NCBI GenBank assembly: GCA_024036415.1
Contig: JAMWET010006576.1
Span: forward strand, 1-64,000
Length of the DNA: 64,000 bases
Reading direction: 5' to 3'
DNA from: Prochilodus magdalenae
Taxonomy: Eukaryota > Chordata > Actinopteri > Characiformes > Prochilodontidae
This document shows positions 10,979-23,510 of this stretch, in pieces (the stretch's first letter is position 1; the number at the start of each line of letters is the position of its first letter). The position numbers and the translations under genes are program-made. The notes beneath the pieces are model-generated. The model ran no database searches. It was not told the origin of the DNA and saw only the letters and a list, made by a program, of their open reading frames with translations.

Positions 10979-12475
10979 CTTGAGATACGAATGGCATACA
11001 TCACAGGGCTGGTAATGGTCCGGTACAGCGAGGCAGTGTTTCCCCGTTTCCTGAGAATGCATGCTGGGATGCCAAGTGTCTAAGCTGAGACGGTATATAG
11101 GGCCACATTTTGCCAATGTCTTAAATGTTATGACAATAGAAACTGTGATGTAGCGACGTTCTGTTGTAAGTATTTCAGTTTTAATCTATTCTAGGTTCAT
11201 TTCTACAAGGAATTTCATGTTGCCTGAAGGGGTGGAGTGGTGGAGCAGAAACAGAACACAGGAGGCTGTGTTTTGAGCTGTTGGAGCAGGATAGGCCTTC
11301 TCGCCATGTTTAGTATTTTTATTTTAGCACATTGAAGAGAAAAGTGTTTTGGATCTTTGGTTGTTCTACATTTTCCCTAAAGCCCTGTGGCTAGAGTATT
11401 CTGCTTTTGGTCTTTATTGATTGCCTGCATTAAAAATTAATAAATAGTATGAAAATAAACACAGAGCATTTAAATCAAGAAATTCAATTCAAATAAAAAC
11501 CAAATATCCACCGACAAATAAATAACCTGTTAGTCGAAAAGTCAGGTCTAGTCTTAATATATCGCTGCAGGTAATAAAAAATGCACCCCACCAGCACCAC
11601 CATGCCCCGCTGGGGGTCTACGGCCCACAAGCCAATGACCACTGCTGTTGCCAAGTTATTATCTTGCTGTTTGCTTATTGAAAGGCTTATTCTGACTGTT
11701 CTTGTTATGATGTTAATGCCAGTTCTGCATGCTTTGTCCTGCATGCAGTGCTGTCTTTACTTTCAGTGATGTTAACATTAACCCAAGTTGATTTAGTTTG
11801 TTCGGTGACCCGTCACAGTGTGTGGTGGTGAAGCTAATCTACTCACTTGGTATAAATATTTACCTGCGCTTGGCGGGTGTTAATTGACTGCCCCGTAAAG
11901 ACGTGAAGCGGTGTGAACATAACGGGCGTTCTCGTCCACCCAGTAAAAAAGGAACACAGATATCTTCAGTCTGTGCTTTTGGGGGTTTGTTTGCTGATAA
12001 ACCGTAGCGTCACATTGTCACGCTAGATAGGCTTCTGAGGGAGAAATGGGTGGCGGCTGGATTTGTTGCGTTCGTGTAGCTGTTGTGTTCTGCTGATTGT
12101 GCTAAATCCCTTGTGCACATGTAGTCATGATTGTCCTTGTTTCAACCAGCTGTGGGATTTCTCTCGGCAACGATCCTGTCTGTGGTAATCTAACCAGAAA
12201 TGCAAGGTGACATATTATTCCTAGCTTTGTAAAGCACTGCAGTTGATTGAAACTGTGTATTTCTGGCCGCCTCAAGCCTCCAAGTCGGGCTTAGGGGTGA
12301 TTGTTCAGCACCGTGCATAAGAATAAATCTCCAGAGCATGGACCAATATGAGCAGCGTGTGCGTCCATGATTAAGGTCAGTTAACCCTTAGATGTCAGGT
12401 TTTCATCGCGGTTTTGTTACACTGTTTAGTTATATATAAGCTATATACAGATAGATAGATAGATGGCGGTAAAAG

Positions 12476-12508
<33 letters not shown>

Positions 12509-14665
12509 GTTGTTGTTTTGTTGTTGTTGTTGTTTATTATTATAAATTATTATAATATATATATATATATTATTTAAATATTATAATATTATTGTTATTT
12601 ATTATTTTACTAATTGTTTTTCTTTTGCCATGCTTAAAAGTGTGTGGCTCTGTGATTACCACTGTTGTTGCTTCTACATTGGCCAATGGCATGAATTTGG
12701 TGGTTGTTATTGTTAATAAATAAATGTTTGTTTAATAATTATTTTTATTATGACACAGTAAAGATGGGTTGTTCAGGACGTGACTGTAGCTAGAAGTTCT
12801 CACAATCTACTGCTGCACTTCAAAGCATTAGTAGTAGCGTTAGCTCATTAGCCCATATAATGCAGCTTCCTTCTTACACGAGCTGTTATTCTGCTTTCTA
12901 AGCACAGAGGGATATCAGTGGCGCTTTTGGCTCTAGAGCCCATGTGGTGGATGAGCAGTAACGATTGGAAACACATGAGCCTCAGGGCAGATGGGGCTAG
13001 TAAAAGCAAATCGACCTTTAATCTACTGACTTACTGCATGCTGTAAACGACCACACGCCTGCTTTAGGTTTATCAGACCAGGAACCGGAAAGAGGTGTCC
13101 AGTTAATAGAGGATAAACGTTGTAAGAGGAGATGAATGACCAGAAGAAGCCTATAGGCTTAGATCTTGTGAGCTTGCCCGGTTCACGAGAAGTACATCCC
13201 AGAGATTGTACATAACAGTGGATTTCCTCTACTTTTTGATTTTTGCCATGTTTTATTTGAAGTCCATGCACAAGGGATGGATCATCCTTGATGCATTTAG
13301 AAGCCGGAACTTACCAGGGTATCTCCCTAGCAGGATGTAATAGGAGATGGACACAAAGACGAGAGATGTGGAGGGTTGAAGAAATGAAGGTAGAAAGCTG
13401 GAGTACATGTTTAGTAATGAGCAGTGCTCATTGATATTTGTAATAGTACAGCAGATAACTTACGTAACCCTACATAGTATTGAAATGTATAAGAATGCAT
13501 GTGCACGAATGTACAATGCAGCTGTATATGGATGGGATCAATACCAGGGCTAATTTTAAGGGGATACAGATAATACTAGCCAGTGTAATTTTATATTCAT
13601 GTTTCATTTTTTAATGTTATACTGCAGTGGTTTTAGTTAAGACGGCTGTGTTTGATGTTTTGATGACACAGTTTGCACTGAAGAGTGATGCTGAACTTCT
13701 TTATAGACTGGTAAGGAATGAAGAGGAGTACATTGGAGGAGGGGGATGGAGGAGTGCATTGCTTGTTCCTTATGAGTGGGCTGTATACCTCAACTAACTG
13801 GTGTTATGTTGCCTTCTGTTTGTTCGGAGTTTGAATTCAACAGATTGCATCTTACACGCAGCTTCTGTAAATACGAACCTTAGATTTTTTTGTTGAGGTT
13901 AAAATGATTAACAACACAAAACATACATTTTTCACAGACCCTGTTTTATACACATCCCCTCCATCTCCCTGCTTGCTATAATCTGAGCTCCCATATGGCC
14001 TTTAGATTGTGGACAGCGAATGTATAAATGTATATTACAAATTAAGATTGTGATTCTGATACAGATTTCAGTTCTGGGCTGAGCACTTTCTTATGGCACT
14101 CACTTTTCTGCTGTGACATCCCTGTGACCTTTGACTTGACGGAGAATTGCTGACTCTGGAGTGGTCAGTTCAGTTCGGAAGCAGCCCCAGGAGGAACATA
14201 TTTTCCCTCTGTTTCATCTCCGAACATGCTTTAGTCAGCTAATGGAGCTTCTGTCCTAGGCGCAAATGTTTCCTGAACTGAAATAGAACAAAAATGCAGA
14301 CTGCCCAGAGGTCTGTGAGGACAGGGAGAGGAGCTTTGGGTCTACTTTTTATTTTATAGTGTTCACCTGAGACAAGACTTTTATGCTTTGACCCCCAAAA
14401 AATATCAGCAGTTTGAGTGTCCTGCTCTGTGTGTTTTTGTGTCCCCTACAAAAAGCCATTTGCTGCTTCCGAGACAGAATAGGACAATGTTGCCTTCTAA
14501 TGTGCTCAGTCACAAACGCACACACACGCAGGTACAGACGTACACAAGCAACAATAGAGAGCGGGACGTAACATGCCAAAGCTCATGTAATCTCTAACCG
14601 GCCGCTGTAAATCTGACCTAATCTCATCAAAGCTGGCTTTTGGCTTTATTAACCATCAAAGTGCA
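10979..14665. other. galnt1 intron sequence, mostly unique
   Basis: No coding exon or intact mobile element was recognised. A compound microsatellite lies at 12478-12605. The remainder looks like ordinary AT-rich intron DNA. Confidence 0.45.
12478..12605. repeat. Compound TTA / GTT / AT microsatellite
   Basis: (TTA)n passes directly into (GTT)n, then into TTATTATA and (AT)n. A short GATA run precedes it at 12450-12465. Confidence 0.85.
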
Positions 14666-14669
14666 ATAC

Positions 14670-15028
14670 CATACACATGCGCACACACACGCTCACACAC
14701 CCACTCACACACCCACTCACACACACGCTCACACACACACACACCCACACAAGCGCACACACACACGCACACACACGCTCACACACACACACACACACAC
14801 ACTCACACACACTCACACACACACACGCGCACACTCTCACACACACACACACACGCTCACACACATCTCACACACTCACACACACACGCACACACACGCT
14901 CACACACACACTCACACACACTCACACACACACACACACACACTCTCACACACACACACGCGCACACACACACACACCCACACACTCTCACACACACACA
15001 AGCGCACACACACACGCACACACACGCT

Positions 15029-15059
<31 letters not shown>

Positions 15060-15520
15060 ACACTCACACACACACACACGCGCACACTCTCACACACACA
15101 CGCACACACGCTCACACACATCTCACACACTCACACACACACGCACACACACGCTCACACACACACTCACACACACTCACACACACACACACACACACAC
15201 TCTCACACACACACACGCGCACACACACACACACCCACACACTCTCACACACACACAAGCGCACACACACACTCACACACACACACTCACACACACTCAC
15301 ACACACACACACACACACACTCACACACACACACACACACTCTTACACACACTCTCACACACGCGCACACACACACACTCTCACACACGCATGCACACAC
15401 ACACTCTCACACACACACGCACTCACACACACACACGCACGTGCATGCACGCACACACACACTTGCACACACACACGCATGCACCCACACGCATACACAC
15501 ACCCACACACACACTCACAC
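14670..15520. repeat. Long interrupted CA microsatellite (about 850 bp)
   Basis: Alternating CA is interrupted by CTCACA, CGCACA and CCCACA blocks, with larger internal duplications (the block near 14760-14960 recurs near 15010-15200). The strictly alternating purine-pyrimidine pattern makes it a Z-DNA candidate. The His/Thr-rich and Cys/Val-rich open frames are repeat artefacts. Confidence 0.95.
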
Positions 15521-15524
15521 TTGC

Positions 15525-16495
15525 CGTTGAGAGCTCTCTTTAATGATTCTTGAAAATGCTGTTTAGAGTCACTGCAGCCTGTTTGTTGTTCTAAGAGACT
15601 CTTTCTGACCCGACAGGCCATTTGATAGTTTTGATGGAAGAAGCCTTCGGTTCTCCTAGAATATCTAGTTACCTGAAAATCTAACAGAGGAATTGAATAA
15701 CTGAGAAAGAAAGTTTATAGTACAGGTACATTTTTATTTTCCAAGGTACAAACCATGTAAATCCCCCACGAGGGGTGCAGTAAAGGCTTCTGTTATTGCT
15801 GCATGCAGCCCCTCTTTGTGAACTCATTCAGATCGGAATTCAAGTCAGTATGGTTATTATTTATTTGTTTAATGAGAGCAGCAATAAAGCATGACTTGGG
15901 TTTCTATTCATGTGTTTTCATCTTCGAAATGGTAGAACATAAACCTCAACCTTTCTGTCTTTATTAGATCACATTTTTATCGATCTCCCAAATGCAGCAG
16001 CAAATGGCTCTGTAGTCTTAGGCTGGAAGTAGAATGCTGCTTGTGTTTAGAAAGTGCTTTGCTGCTATCGCTTTTGATATTTGAAGATGACTTATCAGGA
16101 GTGCATCAGATTCATTTGATCAAAACCATTCAGACAGAAAAGTCATGGGGTTGGAAAAGGACTTCCTTAGTTTTGCATTTGAGCAAGCCAGTAATGAATG
16201 CTGGGCAATCAGCACCACGTTTCCTAATTGGCTTACTGTTAGCTGTTTGGTCGTCTGTTTTTAGCTATGCAGCATGTTAGCCCAGGAAACCACATGAGCA
16301 ATTCTACTTGATATTACGTAATAAGGATTTAAGCTATGTACGGTGATTCAGTAATGCTGCTCGCAGTGTCAGTGTGTGTTCTATACAATAAGCTTCCATT
16401 AGTCCACCACAGCCTCTTAGGTCCAGTGCAGACGTGAAGCATTCCTTCAGGCTACAAGTGTGTTCTGACTGAAGGGCTTCATTTGAGAGGGGAAG
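15525..16495. other. galnt1 intron, unassigned
   Basis: No recognisable gene or repeat was found. Short open frames have no family resemblance. Confidence 0.4.
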
Positions 16496-16498
16496 ATA

Positions 16499-17030
16499 CA
16501 GGGGTTGGACAATGAAACTGAAACGCCTGTCATTTTAGTGTAGGAGGTCTCCTGGCTAAATTGGACCAGACTGGTGGCCAATCTTCATTAATTGCACATT
16601 GCACCAGTAAGAGCAGAGTGTGAAGGTTCAGTTAGCAGGTAAGAGCACAGTGCTGCTCAAAATACTGCAATGCACACAACATTATGGGTGACATACCAGA
16701 GTTCAAAAGAGGACAGATTGTTGGTGCACGTCTTGCTGGCGCATCTGTGACCAAGACAGCAAGTCTTTGTGATGTATCAAGAGCCACGGTATCCAGGGTA
16801 ATGTCAGCATACCACCAAGAAGGACGAACCTCCACCAGCATCACGTAGTAACCTGGCCACTATCCTGCAAGAAGAATGGCTTAAAATCCCTCTGACCACT
16901 GTGCAGGACTTGTATATGTCATTCCCAAGACGAACTGACGCTGTATTGGCCACAAAAGGAGGCCCTACACCATACTAATAAATGATTTTGGTCTAAAACC
17001 AGGTGTTTCAGTTTCATTGTCCAACCCCTG
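16499..17030 (+). mobile_element. Non-autonomous Tc1/mariner element, copy 1
   Basis: A 532-bp element with inverted termini CAGGGGTTGGACAATGAAAC / GTTTCATTGTCCAACCCCTG, flanked by the TA dinucleotide target duplication (16497-16498 and 17031-17032). Inside are two ends of a Tc1-type transposase: the N-terminal helix-turn-helix domain (16684-16848) and the C-terminal tail (about 16850-16978, ending KGGPTPY). The catalytic DDE core is deleted. It is nearly identical to the copies at 20717 and 47921, with the same deletion, so they come from one deleted progenitor and spread recently. Confidence 0.9.
16684..16848 (+). pseudogene. Tc1 transposase N-terminal DNA-binding domain remnant (54 codons)
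   Basis: The open frame MGDIPEFKRGQIVGARLAGA, followed by VTKTASLCDVSRATVSRVMS and AYHQEGRTSTSIT, ends at a TAG. SVTKTASLCDVSRATVSRV is the helix-turn-helix that Tc1-type transposases use to bind their terminal repeats. The catalytic domain is absent, so it cannot transpose. The frame that follows (SDLATILQEEWLKIPLTTVQ) is shifted by one base relative to it and is the old C terminus. Confidence 0.8.
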
Positions 17031-17032
17031 TA

Positions 17033-17786
17033 TGTTCAGATCATTTTTATTTTGCTCTACTACTTCTGCCTTTCTTTTTATTTCTCTCCCAGACCTGGTC
17101 TGTGTTAGTCATGTGGTCAAGTTATCACCAACTAACTCTCTGCTGGGGAGCCACATTTTAATACTCGTCTCATCTTCCTGACTGATGGTATATGGCTGTT
17201 CTTCACCAGCACAAAATGTTCCTCAGGAAGGAGGGCTGATTTCACAGCAATGCTTCTGTGAACCCATATAATGTTAAGACCAATCGTTTTTCAAGATATC
17301 TATGCAATCACACTGGAAGAACGGCGCGTTCTGATAGTTTTCAGATAACAGTAGAGCGTCAGGTCTGATCCCGACACTAGAGATGGGAATATCAGGTGGA
17401 TTTGAGATTCACGTTTGTAAAGTCAGGCTTTGATCCGAAACTAACATTGTATTTTGAAACCAGTGGCTTCCGGCTTTACTTAATACCTCTGAGCAGCGTC
17501 TCTCTATAACTGCATTAAATAAAGTCCAGCTATATTTTATATATAACTGCACTCTTCTTCCTCCACAGTGCACCTTTAAGGAAAGGCTCGCTTATTTATT
17601 AAAAAGCCTGATTTAATATTTGATTTTTTTTACTTTAATGACTGTACTGAATGATGTAATGTCCATGCAATGCAGTGTGTAGAATTATTCAGAAATGATT
17701 GGAATATAGAATGGAACTGCATGAATCGAACTGATAGCGCAGTCTCTGAAGTATGACGATGCTTTGTTGGTGTGTGTGTGCGTTCC
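17033..17786. other. galnt1 intron, unassigned
   Basis: Unique-looking sequence leading to the acceptor at 17788. A GT run at 17769-17780 forms part of the acceptor's upstream tract. Confidence 0.4.
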
Positions 17787-17788
17787 AG

Positions 17789-17957
17789 AGGTGGTCCAGA
17801 GGCCTCACGACGGTCCGGGTGAAATGGGAAAGCCTGTGGTCATTCCTAAAGAGCACCAGGAGAAGATGAAGGAAATGTTTAAGATCAACCAGTTCAACCT
17901 GATGGCCAGCGAGATGATCGCACTCAACCGGTCGCTGCCAGATGTCCGTCTCGAAGG
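17789..17957 (+). CDS. galnt1: galnt1 coding exon: stem region to start of the catalytic domain
   Basis: This 169-bp exon sits between acceptor GTTCCAG (AG 17787-17788) and donor GG|GTGAGT (17958). It encodes [16 protein letters not shown], then [17 protein letters not shown] and [14 protein letters not shown], corresponding to roughly residues 49-105 of mammalian GALNT1. The Asn-Arg-Ser sequon matches a conserved N-glycosylation site of the family. [10 protein letters not shown] and [12 protein letters not shown] fit GALNT1 better than the closest paralogue GALNT13. It starts after one base of a split codon (x|AG) and ends after two bases of a Gly codon (GG|G), which fits the next exon exactly. 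There are no frameshifts. The enzyme transfers GalNAc from UDP-GalNAc to Ser/Thr, starting mucin-type O-glycans in the Golgi lumen. Confidence 0.95.
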
Positions 17958-18433
17958 GTGAGTTAGTGTTCTGTATGATAGTTGGGGGGTGTGGAATGGA
18001 CCAGCTGTGAGGCTGTCGCAGGACCCGAGTTCTTCACAAACTTTCTGAATGTTGAGTACGGTTACACTGATTGACATTGGGACTTGGTTGGCTGCGTTAT
18101 CCTTGTAGGTCCAGTGCCAAACTGAAAAACAAACTAGGGATGTAATTCATGTGACAGTGTAGTAATTGAGAAATGAATAAGTGTTCAGCCAGCGTTGGTA
18201 AAAATCTTTACGGCTCATTTCATTTCCAATAAGCACCGTTTTCTATCTGAACATTCCAGTGTGTCATTTAAGTTGGGGAATGTTTTTGAACTGTTCATGA
18301 GGGTGAAGAAGGCAGTTGGTTCTGAAAGGTAAGCTTTTTACCTCATACACAGGGCTATGCGTGGCTCCATCCAGGCAAAGGTCTGCATTTGTATGAGGGT
18401 GGCACTAAAACCGAAACTGTATTGGTGTCAACA

Positions 18434-18660
18434 TACAGTGGCATGCAGGAGTTTGGGCACACCCGGTCAACGTTTCTGTTACTGTGAATAGTTAAGTGAG
18501 TAAAAGATAAATTGATCTCCAACGGGCGTAAAGTTACAGACACCTTTCTTTAATGTGAGATTTCTTTTGCATTTCCATTTTTTCTAGTTTACAGATCTTT
18601 GATGATGTCAGAGGGCTGTGATGGCCATGGTATTACCTTCAGGTTCTACTTTAGGTAGTT
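18434..18660. repeat. Interspersed repeat fragment, probably DNA-transposon-derived
   Basis: It begins ACAGTGGCATGCAGGAGTTT and GGGCACACC, a recognisable start of a common fish repeat (variants read GTGGTATGCAAAAGTTTGGG), followed by TTCTGTTACTGTGAATAGTT. No transposase is present. The 3' end is uncertain. Confidence 0.5.
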
Positions 18661-18896
18661 CACTGTGGATTTCGAGATGCGTTTAGGTTCTTTATCTTAT
18701 AGTAAAAGAATTTTCCAGAACCAGACTTCCAGAATGTGCTGGTATTTCATTAAGTGCTTTCTTCCCTCTAACAGTGAAATGTTCTTCCTACATCTGACTG
18801 CAACTCAAGCCCAAAGCGAAATCGATTCATCCCTGTGTGCCCGTTTTTCTCCGAATATACCTCTGCTGATTGCGGAAAGGGCGTTGTGGTTGTGTG

Positions 18897-19115
18897 GTTG
18901 GTGTAGCTCAGCAGATAAGATCACTACCTGCTCCAGAGCCAACACCACACATGGGAGACTGGGGTTCGAATCCCAGTCTAGGTGACTGTGCTGTGCTACA
19001 CCAATAAGAGTTCTTGGGCAAGACTCCTAACACTACACTGGCCTACCTGTAATATGATTAACCTTGTAAGTCACTCTGGATAAGAGCGTCAGCTAAATGC
19101 CGTAAATGTAAATGA
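18897..19115 (+). mobile_element. tRNA-derived SINE
   Basis: The head has RNA polymerase III promoter elements: an A box in GTGTAGCTCAGCAGATAAGA (about 18900) and a B box GGTTCGAATCCC (about 18963-18974). The body ends with GGATAAGAGCGTCAGCTAAATG followed by a TAAATGTAAATG tail, the 3' end typical of fish tRNA-SINEs. The anticodon-arm region is rearranged, so this is a SINE head and not a functional tRNA gene. Confidence 0.85.
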
Positions 19116-20714
19116 GTTCCATTCTTACGTAATCGCTCCACAGGACCTGCTATCATGCTGGTTATGTTAGAGTCAAAGCCAGGACTCTGTAATGTCTGAT
19201 ATTTGGGGATCAGGTATCAGAATGGGAAAAGCTGTATCGGTGCATCTCGAATTTACACGGAATTCAGTTCACATGTGCTCAGAAGTGTCAGATACTTAAC
19301 AAAGGCTTTAACCCTGACAGTTAAATTTCAGAACTGAAACTATCTTTTTATGAATATTATTTCCATGTGTTGTATTTTTGGGACTAATCGGTTGATTGTC
19401 AGTTCCAAGAAGCTGCCAGAATTTGCATCCCTATACCTGATACATGTGAGATGAATGGGAAATGGTGCAAATCCATTTGTTCACTGAATTATTCCTCAAA
19501 AACCTACAGCTCTCAGCGATCACATGAAAGCAAAGGGCACAAAGGCAAACACTGTAGCTACAGTCACGTATTGATCGTATTGGCACTTCTGACTTAGCTG
19601 TGTGAGCTTGTCTCGGACCATGACTTCAGAGTGACAGGTCTGTGTATTGTTGCTGGCTGCTGGCAATCCTGCAGGTTTGTGTGTGTGTGGAGCTGGGGCA
19701 GTGAGTGGAATGCAAACACCGACCCATGCAATGCGTTTATTTTCTTTCCCTCTACTTAATTACCAGCCAGCTTTTTTTCCCCTTCCGTCGGCTTCGTTTG
19801 AAAAGATCCAATAGAATCGACACATTCAATTAAAAGATAAGAGTGTGTCAATTACAAAGTTGCAGCCATCAAACTTTTTCACGCTCCTCTCTGTTTCTCC
19901 CTAGTTGCCAGTTAAGGCACTAATAAAAATAAACAACATTTATTTTTCCACCGTTTACGCCGAGCCTTCACGAAAGTGTGTGTGTTTGTGTGTGTGTGTG
20001 TGTTTTAGGGCACTTGACTGAGTTACAAAGCATAGGTCTGACGGTACCTACCCTATTCATTCTCAACCTTTTCAGGCTTTCCTTGGCAACACTGAAAGCC
20101 GGTCTGCCCTCCACGTCCAAATGTGCCAAACATCAATCAGCTCTGACTCTCAGAAGCTAAGCCGTCGCAGTTGGCAAGGGTTACTAGGCCGTGTGTGTGT
20201 GTAATGTTGCTGCAGGTGTTGCTGTTTTCCAGACGCCCAAGCGTAGGTGTTGGTCGGACTTCATCTTGGCATGGTGCCCGGATGGGAGCTTGCCCTGATA
20301 TTTAGGCGGTTTGTGCTTAGGCTGCATACGGTATCTAATGGGATGTAGAAGAGTCGATGCCTGTGAGTGCAGCTGTGAGGAAAGGTCAAATCATTGTGCG
20401 TGTGGGATGTGTGTAGAGGGATGGAAAGGCAATGCGAGCATACAGGAGCAGAGCTACGTTTAGTAGTGGGCTGTGTATCTGTTGAAGTTCTTTCTCAGGT
20501 TTGAGATTGGTCAAACCTGCTATCCTGGTAGGCCACAAAAAAGTGCAGGTAATGACAGTAAAGCTCATGCCTGTGTAGGCCGGTGCATCAGAAGTTGTCC
20601 ATAGCGAGCATCTGGTTCCTCTTGTACAGCCCCCTTAGTCAGCTTTATCAGAAGAGGCAGTGGTTCTGTGGCCTTGATTACCCAAAAACATATATACTGG
20701 TGTATGTATATATA
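19116..20714. other. galnt1 intron with a possible conserved noncoding patch
   Basis: Nothing coding. The segment 19735-19880 is complex and low in repeats, with homeodomain-type TAATTA and ATTAAAAG motifs. A GT run lies at 19976-20003. Confidence 0.35.
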
Positions 20715-20716
20715 TA

Positions 20717-21249
20717 CAGGGGTTGGACAATGAAACTGAAACACCTGTCATTTTAGTGTGGGAGGTCTCATGGCTAAATTGGACCAGCCTGGTGGCCAAT
20801 CTTCATTAATTGCACATTGCACCAGTAAGAGCAGAGTGTGAAGGTTCAGTTAGCAGGTAAGAGCACAGTTCTGCTCAAAATACTGCAATGCACACAACAT
20901 TATGGGTGACATACCAGAGTTCAAAAGAGGACAAACTGTTGGTGCACGTCTTGCTGGCGCATCTGTGACCAAGACAGCAAGTCTTTGTGATGTATCAAGA
21001 GCCACGGTATCCAGGGTAATGTCAGCATACCACCAAGAAGGACGAACCTCCACCAGCATCACGTAGTGACCTGGCCACTATCCTGCAAGAAGAATGGCTT
21101 AAAATCCCTCTGACCACTGTGCAGGACGCAGTATATGTCATTCCCAAGACGAACTGACGCTGTATTGGCCGCAAAAGGAGGCCCTACACCATACTAATAA
21201 ATGATTGTGGTCTAAAACCAGGTGTTTCAGTTTCATTGTCCAACCCCTG
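20717..21249 (+). mobile_element. Non-autonomous Tc1/mariner element, copy 2
   Basis: A 533-bp element with the same inverted termini and TA flanks (20715-20716, 21250-21251) and the same orientation as copy 1. It keeps the 54-codon helix-turn-helix frame (20902-21066) and the C-terminal tail. It differs from copy 1 by scattered substitutions and one small change in the tail near 21125-21131. Confidence 0.9.
20902..21066 (+). pseudogene. Tc1 transposase N-terminal DNA-binding domain remnant, copy 2
   Basis: Open for 54 codons and ending at the same TAG as copy 1. GQIVGARLAGA reads GQTVGARLAGA (one substitution). The DDE catalytic core is missing. Confidence 0.8.
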
Positions 21250-21251
21250 TA

Positions 21252-23095
21252 TATGTATATCTTAACTAGCTGCCTTTATTAATTTGTAATGGCAGAAAAA
21301 GAGGCAAAATGCAAAAAAGGGCATAATAGATCAATAAGAGTAGTGGTCAGTTGGATGAAACCTCTTACAGGAGCTCTTTATATAGAAGTAGTTGAAAACA
21401 TCGGTGGACGTGAGCTAGCCACGGCCTGTCCTGTCTCGTAATACCAGTTTGTACTTCAAAAGGCCATGGTGAGTCACTGTAGCGTTGAGTGAAGTCGGTC
21501 CAGCATGAGAGGATGAACAAGTAGCACTGCTCCAAAGGTGTGTTCAGACCTCGCCAATCATGTTGAGGGTGCTGATCCCAGCTAGGTCAGTTAAGAACAG
21601 GTGGACAATGAAAGGAGCAGTAAACACAACAGGGGCTGAAGGTCTTGGCGAGCACCATTATAACAAAGAATCCACATTCAGCAGCAGCGGAAAATCTGAT
21701 ATATCAGCAGAACAAGAGTTCACATTGGCCCTGACTTCCACCACTCGAGACGCTCTCGTCAAGTAAAGGGGTAAAGTTGGAGGATGGATTTGCCATGATA
21801 ATATAAGATCTTATTTCACTTCAAAGTACATGTGGTGTAAAAAAAAGGAAAATAAATGAATACAGCAGTGATTACCTATATCTGAATATTCATCCCCATC
21901 TCTATTAATCAGTTGTAGTTAGTCGCAGCCTACCAGAAATGAGCAGCGCCTAAATATGTTCAGAGCAGAGGTCATATGTGTGCGGAGGGGTGTGTGTTTA
22001 AGTCTCAGTAGAGTACCGTATCTTTCATTACTGCTCCATTTGACTCAAATATTGACCCTGCGGATCAGAGAGCGAGACTGAGGCAAACAATGGGAGGAGT
22101 GGGAGGGTTTAGACAGGGGTTATCATACTTGTCCTTGAGAAACGCTGAAAGAGTTGTGTGTGCCATTTTAGCCCGAGATGGCACAGCGTTCCTCTTTCAC
22201 GTCCAGACTTTTTTCTTCTGCCTAAAATATTTACGGTTTTAAGTCTCCGAATGGCCTTGAAAGGCGAGACCATGGAAACTATTTCGCCATGACGACGTGG
22301 TCACCGGGGCTTTACTTGCCAAGAAAAGCAAGGAACTCGGCTCAACCCTGCATGTGAAACCGGCTTAATTGTCTCTCTCCCCCATAGACACACATGCCCA
22401 TGTAATTCTCCAGTGGAAGTGGTGAGCTAAGCCTTTGACGTTCGCATCAAGGCAAGACTTGCATGTGTCTCATGGCGCAGTCCTTAGGCTACGAGTGAGC
22501 TCAGTGGTGCACCTGGAGGATTTTGGTAGACGCCTTGAGAGTTTAAAATTAGAACGTAATGAAATTCTGATCTGTCTAGAAACCAATGAGGGAAAATGCT
22601 GTAAATTGTTTTTGATAAAAAAAAAATTAAAAAATTATCAAAATGTAATGCCTTTCAGCAAGAGCATAGGAGTGAGTTTGACACTGGGGGGCACATTTGC
22701 TGCTATAAATGAAAGTCCACCCCATTCCCTACTATGTTAGCTAGTTGTTGATCACAAGACATTATACATAGTCGTTTTCATAGCTGTAATTAGCCGTGGT
22801 TGCTGTTTACTGTGCTCTCGTTACTGACCCCCAAGCTGCTAAAAGCTAACTTCAGTCCAGGCCCTCCAATGAGGGGAAAGCTGAGGAAAGTGAAGGTGGT
22901 GACTGAAACAGCCGTTAACAGCAAGCGATAACAGAGGCTAAAAGAAGACGAAGCACCACCGCCAAAACTCTCAGTGTTACACTTTCAAAATTAAAGGCAC
23001 GAATGTAGAATGTTCCCCGGGGACAAACGCAACTGTTTGGAGTGGCTCTACCTTTGTAGGGACTGACCTCTTGGAAAAATTAGACTGTATCGAAT
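21252..23095. other. galnt1 intron, unassigned
   Basis: No gene or clear mobile element was recognised. Contains short A runs. Confidence 0.4.
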
Positions 23096-23099
23096 AGAT

Positions 23100-23385
23100 G
23101 TTCAAAGCTCCGTTTCCTGTTAGCTGTCTTTCTCTCTTCATCTGGGATCGACCTGTAGAGGATGGGTTCCCCCCTCTAGCCTGGTTCCTCTCAAGGTTTC
23201 TCGCCACTGTTGCCTCTGGCTTGCTCACAGGAGGCTTGGACCTAGACTTCCAATCCTACATCTGTACATGGACTCCTTTCCTTTATATAAACTGCTTTTC
23301 TGTGAAGCTGCTTTGAGACAATGTTAGCTATAAAGGTGCTATACAAACAAAGATTGATTGATTGATTAATTAATTGATTCAACAT
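23100..23385 (+). mobile_element. LINE/SINE 3'-end type fish repeat
   Basis: GGTTCCTCTCAAGGTTTCTC, then GCCTCTGGCTTGCTCA, then GCTGCTTTGAGACAATG and GTGCTATACAAACAAAGATTG, ending in a (TGATTGAT)n tail, is the common fish non-LTR retroposon 3' end. No reverse-transcriptase frame is attached, so it is a truncated or SINE copy. Confidence 0.7.
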
Positions 23386-23510
23386 TTGCTCAGTTTTAGT
23401 CCCACCGTCCAGCTACCAACACTTGCTGTGAGACACGTAAAGCTCCACTGCATCCCTTCAGTCTGCCGAAACGCAGCATCTTTGGACAGCTGAATGCATT
23501 TGGAAAAGAA

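Noticed and set aside
14640..15543. His/Thr-rich open frames of nearly 300 codons
   Set aside because: Pure translation of the CA microsatellite; equivalent frames exist on both strands.
18897..18980. tRNA gene
   Set aside because: A and B boxes are present, but the anticodon arm cannot be folded as a normal tRNA and the sequence continues into a SINE body and tail.
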